A stretch of DNA of 10,258 bases from JACRBK01 sp964427955 (GCA_964427955.1 CAYRWY010000193.1:1-10258), one strand, 5' to 3'; numbered from the stretch's first letter, positions 1-6,717 are shown. Notes: generated by a model from the letters alone, not told the origin. Made by a program: numbers and translations.

Positions 1-80
1 GCCCCTCCCCAGGCAAGCTGGAGAGGGGAGAAAACGGGATTGTTCCCCTCTCCAATTTTGGAGAGGGGTTAGGGGTGAGG
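1..80. repeat. Tandem pair of GC-rich hairpin repeats
   Basis: Two palindromes lie side by side. The first pairs the arms around 2-12 and 18-28 with one mismatch, and positions 1-30 are an exact reverse complement of 6822-6851. The second is a perfect 10-bp stem (CCCCTCTCCA at 45-54, TGGAGAGGGG at 59-68) with a 4-nt loop, followed by TTAGGGGTGAGG. The GGAGAGGGGA at 20-29 can also pair with TCCCCTCTCC at 44-53, so alternative folds are possible. These resemble REP-like dispersed intergenic hairpins. Neither has a T-run on either side that would make it a standard terminator. No gene is seen in 1-211. Confidence 0.75.
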
Positions 81-135
81 TAAATCTCCCTGGCAAAAAG
101 TTTATCGATCAGTAGGGGAGACTGGCTACACCACG

Positions 136-193
136 TTTCCACTGCGCCGCTCCCCCTCGCCACCGCGTGGAGAGGGGGTCGGAGGGTAAGGTT
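136..193. repeat. GC-rich hairpin repeat 3' of the SGNH gene
   Basis: The stem CCCCCTCGCCAC (152-163) pairs with GTGGAGAGGGGG (167-178) with one mismatch around a 3-nt loop, then GTCGGAGGGTAAGGTT follows. It is a direct, same-orientation relative of the element at 8791-8848, with similarity beginning in the leading TTTCC. Positions 144-165 recur as an exact 22-nt reverse complement at 6778-6799. It lies about 20 nt past the stop codon of the minus-strand gene at 212-1339, so it may shape that transcript's 3' end, although there is no T-run. Confidence 0.75.
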
Positions 194-211
194 CAGCGAA
201 GGGTGCGCCCA

Positions 212-1339
212 TCATTGCAGCGCGGCAGCGCGGATCGCGTCCAGCGTTTGCAGCGTCAGCAGGTTGCGCAGCGTGTAGCCGGTGCGCTGTTCTTCGCCGG
301 TGAAATACCCGGTGGTGACCATGACCGGCTTGCTCAGGTGCGTGTCGTCGGCCATGCCGCAGTGATCCAGGGCCTGCGCCGCGCGCCAGAAATTGATCAG
401 CGGGACGTCGTACTCGCGCGCGACCGTGGCCGTGATCAGGTTGAGTTGCAGCCCGAACTCGTTCAGGCTGTCGGTGCGGCACCAGGGGAAGGTGGTCAGC
501 ACCGGGATCGTGCCGTGGGCGAGGGTGATCGACACGACCTGCCGCAGCGCGCCCTCGAACTGCGCGGCGGAGAGGTGCGAGATGTCGTTGGAGCCGAACA
601 TCATCACGGCGACGGCGGGATTTTTCCGCCGCAGCTCGCAGTCCAGCGGCGTCTCGTGGGGCAGACATTGGCCGGTAGTGGCCCACGTCGGGTCCAGCAC
701 CGCCGTGATGGTGTAGCCGCCGTGGGCCGTGATGCTGGTCGCGCCAAACGATCCCCGGAAGAACTCGACGGTCGGTTGCAGGGCGCTGTACGGCCCCAGG
801 TCGTAATCGCCGCCGCCCAGCGGTCCCAGGAACTCCCAGTTTTCGCTGTTAAAGTCGCCCACCTTGAGCAGCGAATGCGGATCGGTGCTGCCGCTGAAAT
901 GGATGTCGCGGGCGTGAGGCGTGATGGTGGGCAGGATGTCGATGGCCATGAGCGCCTGGGCCGCGCTCGATCCTGCCGCGACTGCCGGAGCGTCGGCCAC
1001 TGCCGGGGCCGCGACCGTGAATGTCTCGGCGCTGACGGGCAGGCGTGCCGCCGCGAAGCCTTCGCGATAGCGCAAGTACAGGCTGGCGACCCAGCCCCGG
1101 TACGCGCCGTCTTCGGTCCGGCCCAGCAGCCATTCCACGGTGGCGTCGCGCGCTTCGAAGATCATCCCGGTGTTGCTGGGGAGTTGGGTGATCACGGCGT
1201 AGGTCGTGCCCGGCCCGGCGCGCATATTCAGGGCATAGTTGGTCCAGCCATCCGGGCCACTTTGGGCCTCGGTCGAGGGGAGCACGAACAGCGAGAGCAT
1301 CGTCAGAACGGCCAGCAGCGGAACCACACGGCGTATCAT
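212..1339 (-). CDS. Secreted SH3b plus SGNH/GDSL-hydrolase-like protein
   Basis: This 375-residue protein has a signal peptide (residues 1 to about 25, MIRR then a hydrophobic run, cut near TEA-QS). An SH3b domain follows at about 32-92 (NMRAGPG, later GWVASLYL), then an Ala/Pro-rich linker (about 105-135) and an SGNH-hydrolase-like domain (about 150-370). SGNH block III is clear (G249-S-N-D252) and so is block V (D331-D-T-H334). Block I reads K-V-G161-D162-F163-N-S165, so the usual catalytic Ser of GDS is Phe. S165 sits two residues later and might substitute, or the protein may bind rather than cleave. SH3b domains commonly bind cell-wall or extracellular ligands, so an envelope role is likely. 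The ATG at 1339 follows AAAGGAG (1350-1356) at good spacing. It is separated from the phosphatase gene upstream by 120 nt containing a hairpin, so it is probably its own transcription unit. The substrate is unknown. Confidence 0.85.
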   Translation of the reverse strand: MIRRVVPLLAVLTMLSLFVLPSTEAQSGPDGWTNYALNMRAGPGTTYAVITQLPSNTGMIFEARDATVEWLLGRTEDGAYRGWVASLYLRYREGFAAARLPVSAETFTVAAPAVADAPAVAAGSSAAQALMAIDILPTITPHARDIHFSGSTDPHSLLKVGDFNSENWEFLGPLGGGDYDLGPYSALQPTVEFFRGSFGATSITAHGGYTITAVLDPTWATTGQCLPHETPLDCELRRKNPAVAVMMFGSNDISHLSAAQFEGALRQVVSITLAHGTIPVLTTFPWCRTDSLNEFGLQLNLITATVAREYDVPLINFWRAAQALDHCGMADDTHLSKPVMVTTGYFTGEEQRTGYTLRNLLTLQTLDAIRAAALQ

Positions 1340-1349
1340 GCGCGAATCG

Positions 1350-1356
1350 CTCCTTT
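1350..1356 (-). promoter_or_regulatory. Ribosome binding site of the SGNH gene
   Basis: AAAGGAG on the minus strand, about 10 nt before the ATG at 1339. It fixes that start and shows that translation here is independent of the upstream gene. Confidence 0.6.
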
Positions 1357-1365
1357 CAAACGCCT

Positions 1366-1403
1366 GGCCCTCACCCTCGGTAAGGGGTCAGGGGACGAGG
1401 GCC
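1366..1403. repeat. Diverged GC-rich hairpin repeat after the phosphatase gene
   Basis: GGCCCTC (1366-1372) pairs with GAGGGCC (1397-1403). The interior (TCACCC, GGGGTCAGGGG) resembles the flanks of the other GC-rich repeats in the window. It lies 57 nt past the stop codon of the minus-strand phosphatase and ahead of the SGNH gene, so it sits at the end of the three-gene operon. There is no T-tract, so it is not a classic intrinsic terminator. Confidence 0.5.
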
Positions 1404-1459
1404 GGTCAGCGGTGTTTACCTCCGAACTCTAGCCCGTCCGGGCGTGCTCGCCAATGGGA

Positions 1460-3559
1460 TCATTCTACTGGTGCCTGGCGGATCACGATCATGATCGTCA
1501 GGTCGTCGAACTGGGGTGCGCCCGCGACGAAGGCCGTCACCGCCTGGATCAGCGCGGCGTGAATCTCCTCGGCGGACTCGTGGCGGTGCGCCAGGACGGT
1601 GTCGAGCAGGCGATCCGTGCCGAATTCCTCCCCGCGTTCGTTCTGCGCTTCGCTCAGGCCATCGGTGTACAGCACCAGCACGTCGCCCGGCTCCATCTGG
1701 ATCTGGGACTGCTGCCAGTCCTGGCCTTCGAAGATGCCCAGCGGCACGCCGGTTTTGCCCAGCGTCTCCAGCGGCACGCTGCCCCCGGCGCGCAGCAGGT
1801 AGGGCGGGTTGTGTCCCGCGTTGCCATAGGTCAGCAGGCCGGTCAGCGGGCTGAGTTCGCTGTAGAAGGCCGTCACGAACTGGTCGGATTCGGCATCCGT
1901 CAGCAGGCGGGCATTGGCCGCGCTCAGCGTCCTGGCGGGAGCGTCCAGGTGTTGCAGCGCGAAGGTGCGGATCAGGGTGCGGCTGAGGGCCATGTACAGC
2001 GCCGCGCCGGTCCCTTTGTCGGCGACGTCGGCGATCACCAGCCCCAGGTGGCCGTTGTCCAGCCGGATGAAGTCGTAAAAGTCGCCGGACGTCTGGCGGG
2101 CCGGATCGAGCGCCGCCGCGATGTCCCAGCCCCACACGTCGGGCACGCCGCGCGGCAAAAAGCGCGCCTGAATCCGCCCGGCCAACTCCAGCTCGCGCGC
2201 CATTTTTTCGGCAGCCAGGGTTTCGAGGTTGACCTGGGCGCGGTAGAACGCCGATCCGATCTGCGAGGCCAGCGACTGCACCGCCGCCAGCGAGTCCCCC
2301 GGCTTGCCGAAGCGCGGATGGCGCAGCAGGCAGATCCCGCCCAGCAGCCGCTCTTTGGCGCCGCCCTCCTCGCCCGGATCGTCGGCCATGATCTTGACCA
2401 GCACCGCGTCGCCGTAGACCCCCGCGATCCCCGGCGGGATCACGCGGCTGAGGCTCAGCGTCGGGTCCGGCGATTGGCGCAGCCGCTCCCACTCGGTGTC
2501 GGGCACGGGCGGGCGATCTTTCGGAATCGTCAGGGTGTGCTGCGGCCAGCGGAGTCCGGCGGGCAGTTCGCCGTTGGGCGGGAACAGCCGGATTTCGAGG
2601 CGATCCTGGGGGAACATCGCCTCGACGTGCGCGTCCAGCAGAGCGGGCAGCGTCGAGAGGTCGGGCGGAGCCTGGATCAGCGCCTCGCCGAGCGTTTCCA
2701 GCCGGGCCAGTTCGCGGGCGCGCTGCTGGCTGCGCTCATTGGTCCGGCTCAAGTAAAAGAGCAGGGCGTTGACGACTACGACCCCTGCCGCGAACATCAG
2801 GAGCAGCGTCGCATTGGTGTGAACGTAGATCAGCGCGGCCAGCAGGCTCCCCGGCCCGGTCGATGCCAGCGAGAACAGGCCCAGGATCGCCCACCAGCGC
2901 GCCATGCTGCCCGCCTTGGCGCCCTGCCCGCCCAGCCGGTTGATCATGATCACCAGCGGCAAAATGATGATCAGCGGCAGTTCGATGGCGACCAGCGACG
3001 CCACCGCCGCCGGGAGCCAGTCGGTCACGTCCAGGCTGCTGAACGGATAGCTGCCCCCCGCGGCCCGGTAGATCGCCAGCCCGGCCAGCGCCCCAAACTC
3101 GGCGCCCAACTCCTGGCTCGCCCCGGACAACACCTGCCAGTACGGCGGGCGCTGCAAGTGGCGGCTGGTCCAGATCGCGCGGCCCTGTGCGAAAAAACGC
3201 GCCAGGATCGCCAGCCAGATCACCGTCGGGCCGAACAGCAGCGCCGCGCCCCAGCCGATGATCCCGCTGATCGTGCCGGAGATGGGGATCATCTCCCGAT
3301 CCCCCAGCGGGATGAAGATGATGAACTGCTGCGTCTCCATGATCGCCAGCGCGACCAGCAGCCCGGCCAGCAGCGCCGCGTGATCGCTGAACACGCTGAA
3401 TTTCGTGACGGCGCTCAGCCAGATCAGGGCCGCCAGCGCGAACGGCCCGGTGAAGATCACCGGCAGCACCTCGATGGTCATCAGGGTGCGCAGGGAGTCG
3501 TCGGCGGTGTTGATGGCAGGCCGCAGCCGCCGCGCGATGGCCCACATCCAGCCGGTCAT
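1460..3559 (-). CDS. Membrane-anchored PP2C-type SpoIIE/RsbU serine phosphatase
   Basis: This 699-residue protein probably removes phosphate from Ser/Thr of an anti-sigma-antagonist-like partner, as SpoIIE and RsbU do. The first 270 residues hold six or more hydrophobic segments (about 31-50, 60-85, 92-123, 181-206, 223-248, 249-270), then a short coiled coil (about 272-296), a GAF-like region (about 298-443), a linker helix, and the SpoIIE phosphatase domain (about 474-695). The metal-binding acidic residues are intact: D493 in GDFYD, D511 in DVADKG, D633 in YTDG, and D685/D686 in FDDLT, so it should be active. It is last in a three-gene operon. The ATG at 3559 overlaps the cupin stop as ATGA; a GTG two codons earlier (3565) is an alternative start. 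The ATG is preferred because that overlap implies translational coupling. No anti-sigma factor, STAS protein or sigma factor is in the window, so its partner is unknown. I did not recognise the membrane domain as a named family. Confidence 0.9.
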   Translation of the reverse strand: MTGWMWAIARRLRPAINTADDSLRTLMTIEVLPVIFTGPFALAALIWLSAVTKFSVFSDHAALLAGLLVALAIMETQQFIIFIPLGDREMIPISGTISGIIGWGAALLFGPTVIWLAILARFFAQGRAIWTSRHLQRPPYWQVLSGASQELGAEFGALAGLAIYRAAGGSYPFSSLDVTDWLPAAVASLVAIELPLIIILPLVIMINRLGGQGAKAGSMARWWAILGLFSLASTGPGSLLAALIYVHTNATLLLMFAAGVVVVNALLFYLSRTNERSQQRARELARLETLGEALIQAPPDLSTLPALLDAHVEAMFPQDRLEIRLFPPNGELPAGLRWPQHTLTIPKDRPPVPDTEWERLRQSPDPTLSLSRVIPPGIAGVYGDAVLVKIMADDPGEEGGAKERLLGGICLLRHPRFGKPGDSLAAVQSLASQIGSAFYRAQVNLETLAAEKMARELELAGRIQARFLPRGVPDVWGWDIAAALDPARQTSGDFYDFIRLDNGHLGLVIADVADKGTGAALYMALSRTLIRTFALQHLDAPARTLSAANARLLTDAESDQFVTAFYSELSPLTGLLTYGNAGHNPPYLLRAGGSVPLETLGKTGVPLGIFEGQDWQQSQIQMEPGDVLVLYTDGLSEAQNERGEEFGTDRLLDTVLAHRHESAEEIHAALIQAVTAFVAGAPQFDDLTIMIVIRQAPVE

Positions 3560-3915
3560 ACCCACTGATCCCCGACGGTGCGCTCGTTGGCGACGGTTCC
3601 CGTATTGACGGTGGTTTTAGGCTCCAGCAGCAGGACGTGGCATTCTTCCTCCGCGACGGGCAGGTGCTCCACGCCGTGCGGGATGATGATGAATTCGCCC
3701 TCGTTCACCCAGCGATCCCCGTCGCGCAGTTTCATCAACAGCCGCCCTTTGACCACCAGGAACAACTCGTCCTCGGTCGCGTGGTGGTGCCACAGGAATT
3801 CACCCTTGAGTTTGGCGAGCTTGACATACGATTCGTTGAGTTCGCCCGCGATGCGCGGACTCCAGCATTCGCTGAATTTCCCGAACTTTTCGGCCAGGTT
3901 GACGACGTCGATCAT
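3556..3915 (-). CDS. Small single-domain cupin protein
   Basis: This 119-residue protein is one conserved cupin barrel. Cupin motif 1 is complete: H43-x-H45, E50 and G57 in HHHATEDELFLVVKG. In motif 2, G73, P79, G81 and H84 are present in GEFIIIPHGVEH. The His and Glu residues should bind one divalent metal. Small cupins of this kind include sugar-isomerase-like and small-molecule-binding proteins, and the sequence does not tell which. The ATG at 3915 follows GGAGAG at about 7 nt spacing. It starts 16 nt after the stop of the homoserine-kinase-like gene, and its own stop overlaps the phosphatase start, so it is the middle gene of an operon. It could be an enzyme, or a ligand-binding sensor serving the phosphatase; the latter is only inference. 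Confidence 0.85.
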   Translation of the reverse strand: MIDVVNLAEKFGKFSECWSPRIAGELNESYVKLAKLKGEFLWHHHATEDELFLVVKGRLLMKLRDGDRWVNEGEFIIIPHGVEHLPVAEEECHVLLLEPKTTVNTGTVANERTVGDQWV

Positions 3916-3931
3916 GGCTGCGCTCTCCGGT

Positions 3932-4840
3932 TCATTCGACCACGCTGATCACGACGCCCTGCTGGTCGCAGCTTGGCGTCCAGGTGCGCGCGTCGATCCC
4001 TGCCGTCTTGAAGGCGGCGCGCATGGCGGCTTCGATACTCTGGTGGTTGAAGGTGGCGAACGCCAGCAGCGCCGGACCCGCGCCGCACAGCGTCACTGCC
4101 ACCGCGCCCGCGTCCAGGGCCGCCGCACTCACGGCGTCGTAGCCGGGGATGGTCGGGCGGCGGGTCGGCTCGTGCAGTCGATCCTGGATCGCGCGCGGCA
4201 GCAGCTTGAGATCGCCATCGCGCAGCGCCTCGATCAGCAGCGCCGTCCGTCCCACGTTGAACACGGCATCGGCCAGCGGCACGGTCGCGGGCAGTTCGTC
4301 GCGCAGGCGGTGGTGATAGTCGGGCAGTTGGGGCAGGGCGATCACGACGCGCAGCGGCTTGATCTCGATGGCGCGGTGGATCAGCCCGTCGGGCGTGCTG
4401 CTGCAAATCCCCAGCCCGCCGCGCATGGCCGCGACCACCGCTTCGGGCGTGCCGGTCAGTTCGGCCCCGATGGCGATCAGCTCGTCGTGGCTGAACGGGC
4501 TGCTGAGCAGGTTGTTGGCGGCGACCAGGCCGCCGACCGTCAGCGTGACGCGCGCGCTCAGCCCCACGTCCAGCGGGATGGTGTTGGTGCAGCGCACGTT
4601 CAGCCCGGCAGGAGCCTGTTCCAGCTTTTGGAACAGCTTGATCGCCGCGCGCACGACGGGGTGATAGTAGTTTTCGGGCAGGACGCCCGCGCCTTCGCCC
4701 CGGACGATCACTTCCAGCTTGTCATCCGGGCGCAGGCTCATCTCGACCGTGTTGCGCAGATTGAGCGCCAGCCCCAGCACGTCGTAGCCGGGACCGACGT
4801 TCGTCGCTACCGCGGGAATAGAGACATTGACTTTGTACAT
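3932..4840 (-). CDS. Homoserine-kinase-family (GHMP) protein with degenerate catalytic motifs
   Basis: These 302 residues align along their whole length with bacterial homoserine kinase (ThrB), which phosphorylates homoserine in threonine synthesis. The N-terminal loop is kept (N14-V-G-P-G-Y-D20; usual form NLGPGFD), as are the mid-region NVGRTALL and DRLHEP segments and a C-terminal CGAGP (252-256). Two catalytic boxes are not. The phosphate loop, normally GLGSSA, reads G93-L-S-A-R-V98, putting Ala and Arg at the two Ser positions. The EGHPDN box reads T129-G-T-P-E-A134, losing the Mg-binding Glu, the His and the Asn. The reading frame is intact and conserved on both sides, so this is substitution, not a frameshift. 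It may be a pseudokinase or have a new function; ordinary ThrB activity is doubtful. The ATG at 4840 is chosen because the family begins here; an upstream in-frame ATG at 4957 would add 39 unrelated residues and start inside the palindrome at 4934-5022. It is first gene of the operon. Confidence 0.85.
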   Translation of the reverse strand: MYKVNVSIPAVATNVGPGYDVLGLALNLRNTVEMSLRPDDKLEVIVRGEGAGVLPENYYHPVVRAAIKLFQKLEQAPAGLNVRCTNTIPLDVGLSARVTLTVGGLVAANNLLSSPFSHDELIAIGAELTGTPEAVVAAMRGGLGICSSTPDGLIHRAIEIKPLRVVIALPQLPDYHHRLRDELPATVPLADAVFNVGRTALLIEALRDGDLKLLPRAIQDRLHEPTRRPTIPGYDAVSAAALDAGAVAVTLCGAGPALLAFATFNHQSIEAAMRAAFKTAGIDARTWTPSCDQQGVVISVVE

Positions 4841-4893
4841 GGGTTGTGCTGCCTTGACCTGGCGGGCCGGTGGCCCTCGGCGCATTTGCATCA

Positions 4894-4922
4894 ATGGTAG
4901 TGTCTGCCGCAGCAGAACGCAA
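4894..4922 (-). promoter_or_regulatory. Possible promoter of the homoserine-kinase-like operon
   Basis: On the minus strand, TTGCGT (4917-4922) and TACCAT (4894-4899) are separated by 17 nt and would start transcription about 45 nt before the ATG at 4840. Each box departs from consensus (TTGACA, TATAAT) at two or three positions, so this is only a candidate. Confidence 0.3.
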
Positions 4923-4933
4923 GCAAAAACTTT

Positions 4934-5022
4934 CACCACAGAGTTCACAGAGGGCACGGAGGAAAAACAAGAGAAAAAACTCTCTCAAGTTTTTCTCTGT
5001 GATCTCTGTGTCCTCTGTGGTG
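4934..5022. repeat. 89-bp imperfect inverted repeat built from CACAGAG units
   Basis: The left arm (4934-4968) begins CACCACAGAG and carries CACAGAG-like units every 9-12 nt. The right arm (4989-5022) is its reverse complement with five mismatches in 34 aligned positions plus one bulged G. The 20-nt centre (4969-4988) is A-rich and itself contains GAGA/TCTC. It is AT-richer than its surroundings. It lies in the 277-nt divergent spacer between the homoserine-kinase-like and solute-binding genes, so it cannot be a 3'-end terminator for either. Elements with CACAGAG arms are, from memory, common dispersed palindromes in several bacterial phyla; a non-autonomous mobile element is possible. No target-site duplication was identified. 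Confidence 0.75.
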
Positions 5023-5060
5023 CCCTGCTTTTTAGGGGGCGCGCCGAAACGTAATCGCGC

Positions 5061-5066
5061 TATAAT
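5061..5066 (+). promoter_or_regulatory. Perfect -10 box before the solute-binding gene
   Basis: TATAAT at 5061-5066 matches the sigma-70 -10 consensus exactly and stands out in GC-rich DNA. Transcription would start near 5073, leaving a leader of about 45 nt. No good -35 hexamer is found 16-18 nt upstream (the sequence there is GC-rich), so it may need an activator. Confidence 0.5.
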
Positions 5067-5102
5067 CAGGGTAGGGGGCACATGGACCAACCGTAAGTGA
5101 CG

Positions 5103-5108
5103 AGGAGA
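5103..5108 (+). promoter_or_regulatory. Ribosome binding site that sets the GTG start at 5118
   Basis: AGGAGA lies 9 nt before the GTG at 5118, a normal distance. It abuts the ATG at 5109, which is too close to use it, and follows the GTG at 5097. It therefore favours 5118. Confidence 0.6.
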
Positions 5109-5117
5109 ATGGTACCC

Positions 5118-6137
5118 GTGACGAGAAAACTGCCGATCATCCTGATCGTGATTACCCTGCTGCTGCCGGGCAGCATCTCGGCGCAGAGCAGCACGCTGGG
5201 CGTCTGGAACGCGCTGTCGCAGGCGGACAGCCGTGTCCTGTCGCGCGCGGCGGATCGTTTCGGCGCCGCCGTCGAGGTGCAGTACGTCGATCCGCCCTAC
5301 CTGCTGGACTCGACCATGTCGGCCTCCGGCGGGGGGCCGGACGTGATCGTCGCCAACAACCGGGCGGCGGATGCGCTGATGGAAGCGGGTCTGCTCGCGT
5401 CGGTGGGCCGCCGGGATCTCTTCCTGACCGATCTGCTGGACCAGCTTCCCGCGCTCCTGCAACAGCGCTGCGGCGACGAGTCGCTCGACAACTGCCTGGG
5501 AGCTTCGTCCGCGCTGTCGTCGTTTGCCGTCCCGGATCGCGCCAACGTTCGCCTGACGCGGGATTGGCTGTGCGTGTCGTCGGACTGGCTGCCGTCCTGT
5601 TCGGGAGGAGCCTTGCCCGGCGTGCCGGTCAGTTGGGGATTTTCGATCATGTTGTTCGACACCGGCTGGCTGGCCCAGAACGGCCTGGACCTGCCGACCA
5701 CGCTGGACAGCGTGACGGAGATGCGCAGCCAGTACGGGCTGAGCGTGGTCCAGGCGGAAAAGAACTTCATCCCGCTGGCGGGGGATCTCTCGCCGGACAC
5801 CATCTACCAGGTGGACTCGACCCTGCTGGCCGAGGACCCCGACGGTGTGTTGACAAGTCTGGTCTCGTTCCACCAGGCCGGATACGCCGCGGTGGTCGTG
5901 ATCGAGATCGACAGCGCCTACGTCAGCGCCTCCGCGCCGAATCCTGACCTGGCCGGGCAGTTCGCCAGCTTCCTGGGGGACGATCTCGACGCGAAAGCGG
6001 GCCTGCTGGACAGCTCGCAGCGGCTCCCGGCCTTCACGGCAGCGGAACTGACCCAGTGGGGATTGGACTCGCACGAGGCGGACGTCACGCTTCAGGCGCT
6101 GATCGTACTGGTGACGTATGCCAGTCTGGCGTCCTGA
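5118..6137 (+). CDS. Exported solute-binding-like protein (ABC family 1 type)
   Basis: These 339 residues resemble the periplasmic or extracellular binding proteins of sugar-type ABC importers. A signal peptide is seen (MTRK then a hydrophobic run, cut near ISA-QS at residue 22). There is no Cys lipobox, so it is not an obvious lipoprotein. Family-like stretches are GGGPDVIVANNRAADALMEAGL (about 71-92), VPVSWGFSIMLFDTGWLAQNGLDLP (about 169-193), and a late NPDLAGQFASFL...SQRLPA region (about 275-305) that resembles the end of the second lobe. It is shorter than the usual 400 or more residues. Four Cys (C118, C126, C152, C161) could form disulfides. No permease or ATPase lies nearby, so it is an orphan component or a free ligand binder. 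The GTG at 5118 is chosen from the RBS. The next gene starts 6 nt after its stop. The ligand is unknown. Confidence 0.8.
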   Translation: MTRKLPIILIVITLLLPGSISAQSSTLGVWNALSQADSRVLSRAADRFGAAVEVQYVDPPYLLDSTMSASGGGPDVIVANNRAADALMEAGLLASVGRRDLFLTDLLDQLPALLQQRCGDESLDNCLGASSALSSFAVPDRANVRLTRDWLCVSSDWLPSCSGGALPGVPVSWGFSIMLFDTGWLAQNGLDLPTTLDSVTEMRSQYGLSVVQAEKNFIPLAGDLSPDTIYQVDSTLLAEDPDGVLTSLVSFHQAGYAAVVVIEIDSAYVSASAPNPDLAGQFASFLGDDLDAKAGLLDSSQRLPAFTAAELTQWGLDSHEADVTLQALIVLVTYASLAS

Positions 6138-6143
6138 CCGGCG

Positions 6144-6650
6144 ATGAATCTGCACGTTCGCCTGCTCGAACTCCAAGACATTGAGCCGGTAGCGGCGGCT
6201 TTTGCGGCGCTGGGGTGGGATAAACCAGCGTCGCAGTATGTCCGCTACCTGGCCGATCAGACTGCCGGGGAGCGCGTCGTCCTGGTCGCGTTCGTCGATC
6301 AGCAGTTTGCGGGCTACGTCACCGTGCGCTGGCACGCCGACTATCCGGCCTTCCGGGCGGCGGACATCCCCGAAATTCAGGACTTCAACGTGCTGCCCAT
6401 CTATCGCCGCCAGGGGATTGGCACGCGCCTGCTGGATGAGGCCGAACAGGTCATCGCGCAGCGTTCGGCGGTGGCCGGGATCGGCGTGGGGCTGTTCAGC
6501 GATTATGGCGCGGCGCAGCGGCTCTACGTCCGGCGCGGCTACATCCCGGATGGCCGGGGTATCTTCGTCAACGAGCACTGCGTGCAGAAGGGCGAACGGG
6601 TCGTCGCGGACGACGATCTGGTGCTGTACTTCACCAAGACCCTGGCCTGA
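6144..6650 (+). CDS. GNAT-family N-acetyltransferase
   Basis: This is a 168-residue single-domain GNAT protein, which would move an acyl group from acyl-CoA to an amine. Motif A is clear: QDFNVLPIYRRQGIGTRLLDEAE, with the acyl-CoA pyrophosphate loop R88-R-Q-G91-I-G93. A motif-B-like QRLYVRRGYIPDGRGI (about 125-140) follows, as in typical GNAT folds. The C-terminus ends in a hydrophobic beta strand (DLVLYFTKTL). It starts 6 nt after the solute-binding gene, so the two are probably one transcript. The substrate cannot be read from sequence; small-molecule amines or protein N-termini are both possible. Confidence 0.88.
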   Translation: MNLHVRLLELQDIEPVAAAFAALGWDKPASQYVRYLADQTAGERVVLVAFVDQQFAGYVTVRWHADYPAFRAADIPEIQDFNVLPIYRRQGIGTRLLDEAEQVIAQRSAVAGIGVGLFSDYGAAQRLYVRRGYIPDGRGIFVNEHCVQKGERVVADDDLVLYFTKTLA

Positions 6651-6665
6651 CCCCCGCGGGGTTTT
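6651..6665 (+). terminator. Possible short terminator after the GNAT gene
   Basis: CCCCGCGGGG followed by TTTT begins directly after the stop codon. The stem is only three to four base pairs, so it is weak. Confidence 0.3.
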
Positions 6666-6717
6666 ACCTCATCCACGACCTCCGGTGGTTCAGTCTGCGA
6701 CCGTTGTTGATCGGGTA

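Noticed and set aside
167..1432. A 421-codon plus-strand open frame opposite the SGNH gene
   Set aside because: Antisense shadow of a protein with clear signal peptide, SH3b and SGNH blocks; it also starts inside a repeat.
1454..3568. A very long open frame on the plus strand (about 700 codons) opposite the phosphatase gene
   Set aside because: It is antisense to an intact SpoIIE phosphatase, its protein is rich in Gln, Arg, His and Asp with no domain, and long antisense frames are expected in GC-rich genes.
4540..4600. Local frameshift as the cause of the missing GLGSSA loop
   Set aside because: The other two frames here give stops or no SSA-like residues, and the flanking residues align without a shift.
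4841..4957. N-terminal extension of the homoserine-kinase-like protein from an upstream ATG
   Set aside because: The 39 extra residues do not look like the family and begin inside the palindromic repeat; family similarity begins at the ATG at 4840.
4934..5022. CRISPR-like array from the repeated CACAGAG units
   Set aside because: The units are short and form one inverted palindrome with no regular spacers, and no cas gene is near.
4722..6578. A 618-codon minus-strand open frame crossing the divergent spacer
   Set aside because: It is antisense to the solute-binding and GNAT genes and crosses the palindrome; its translation is low-complexity with no recognisable domain.
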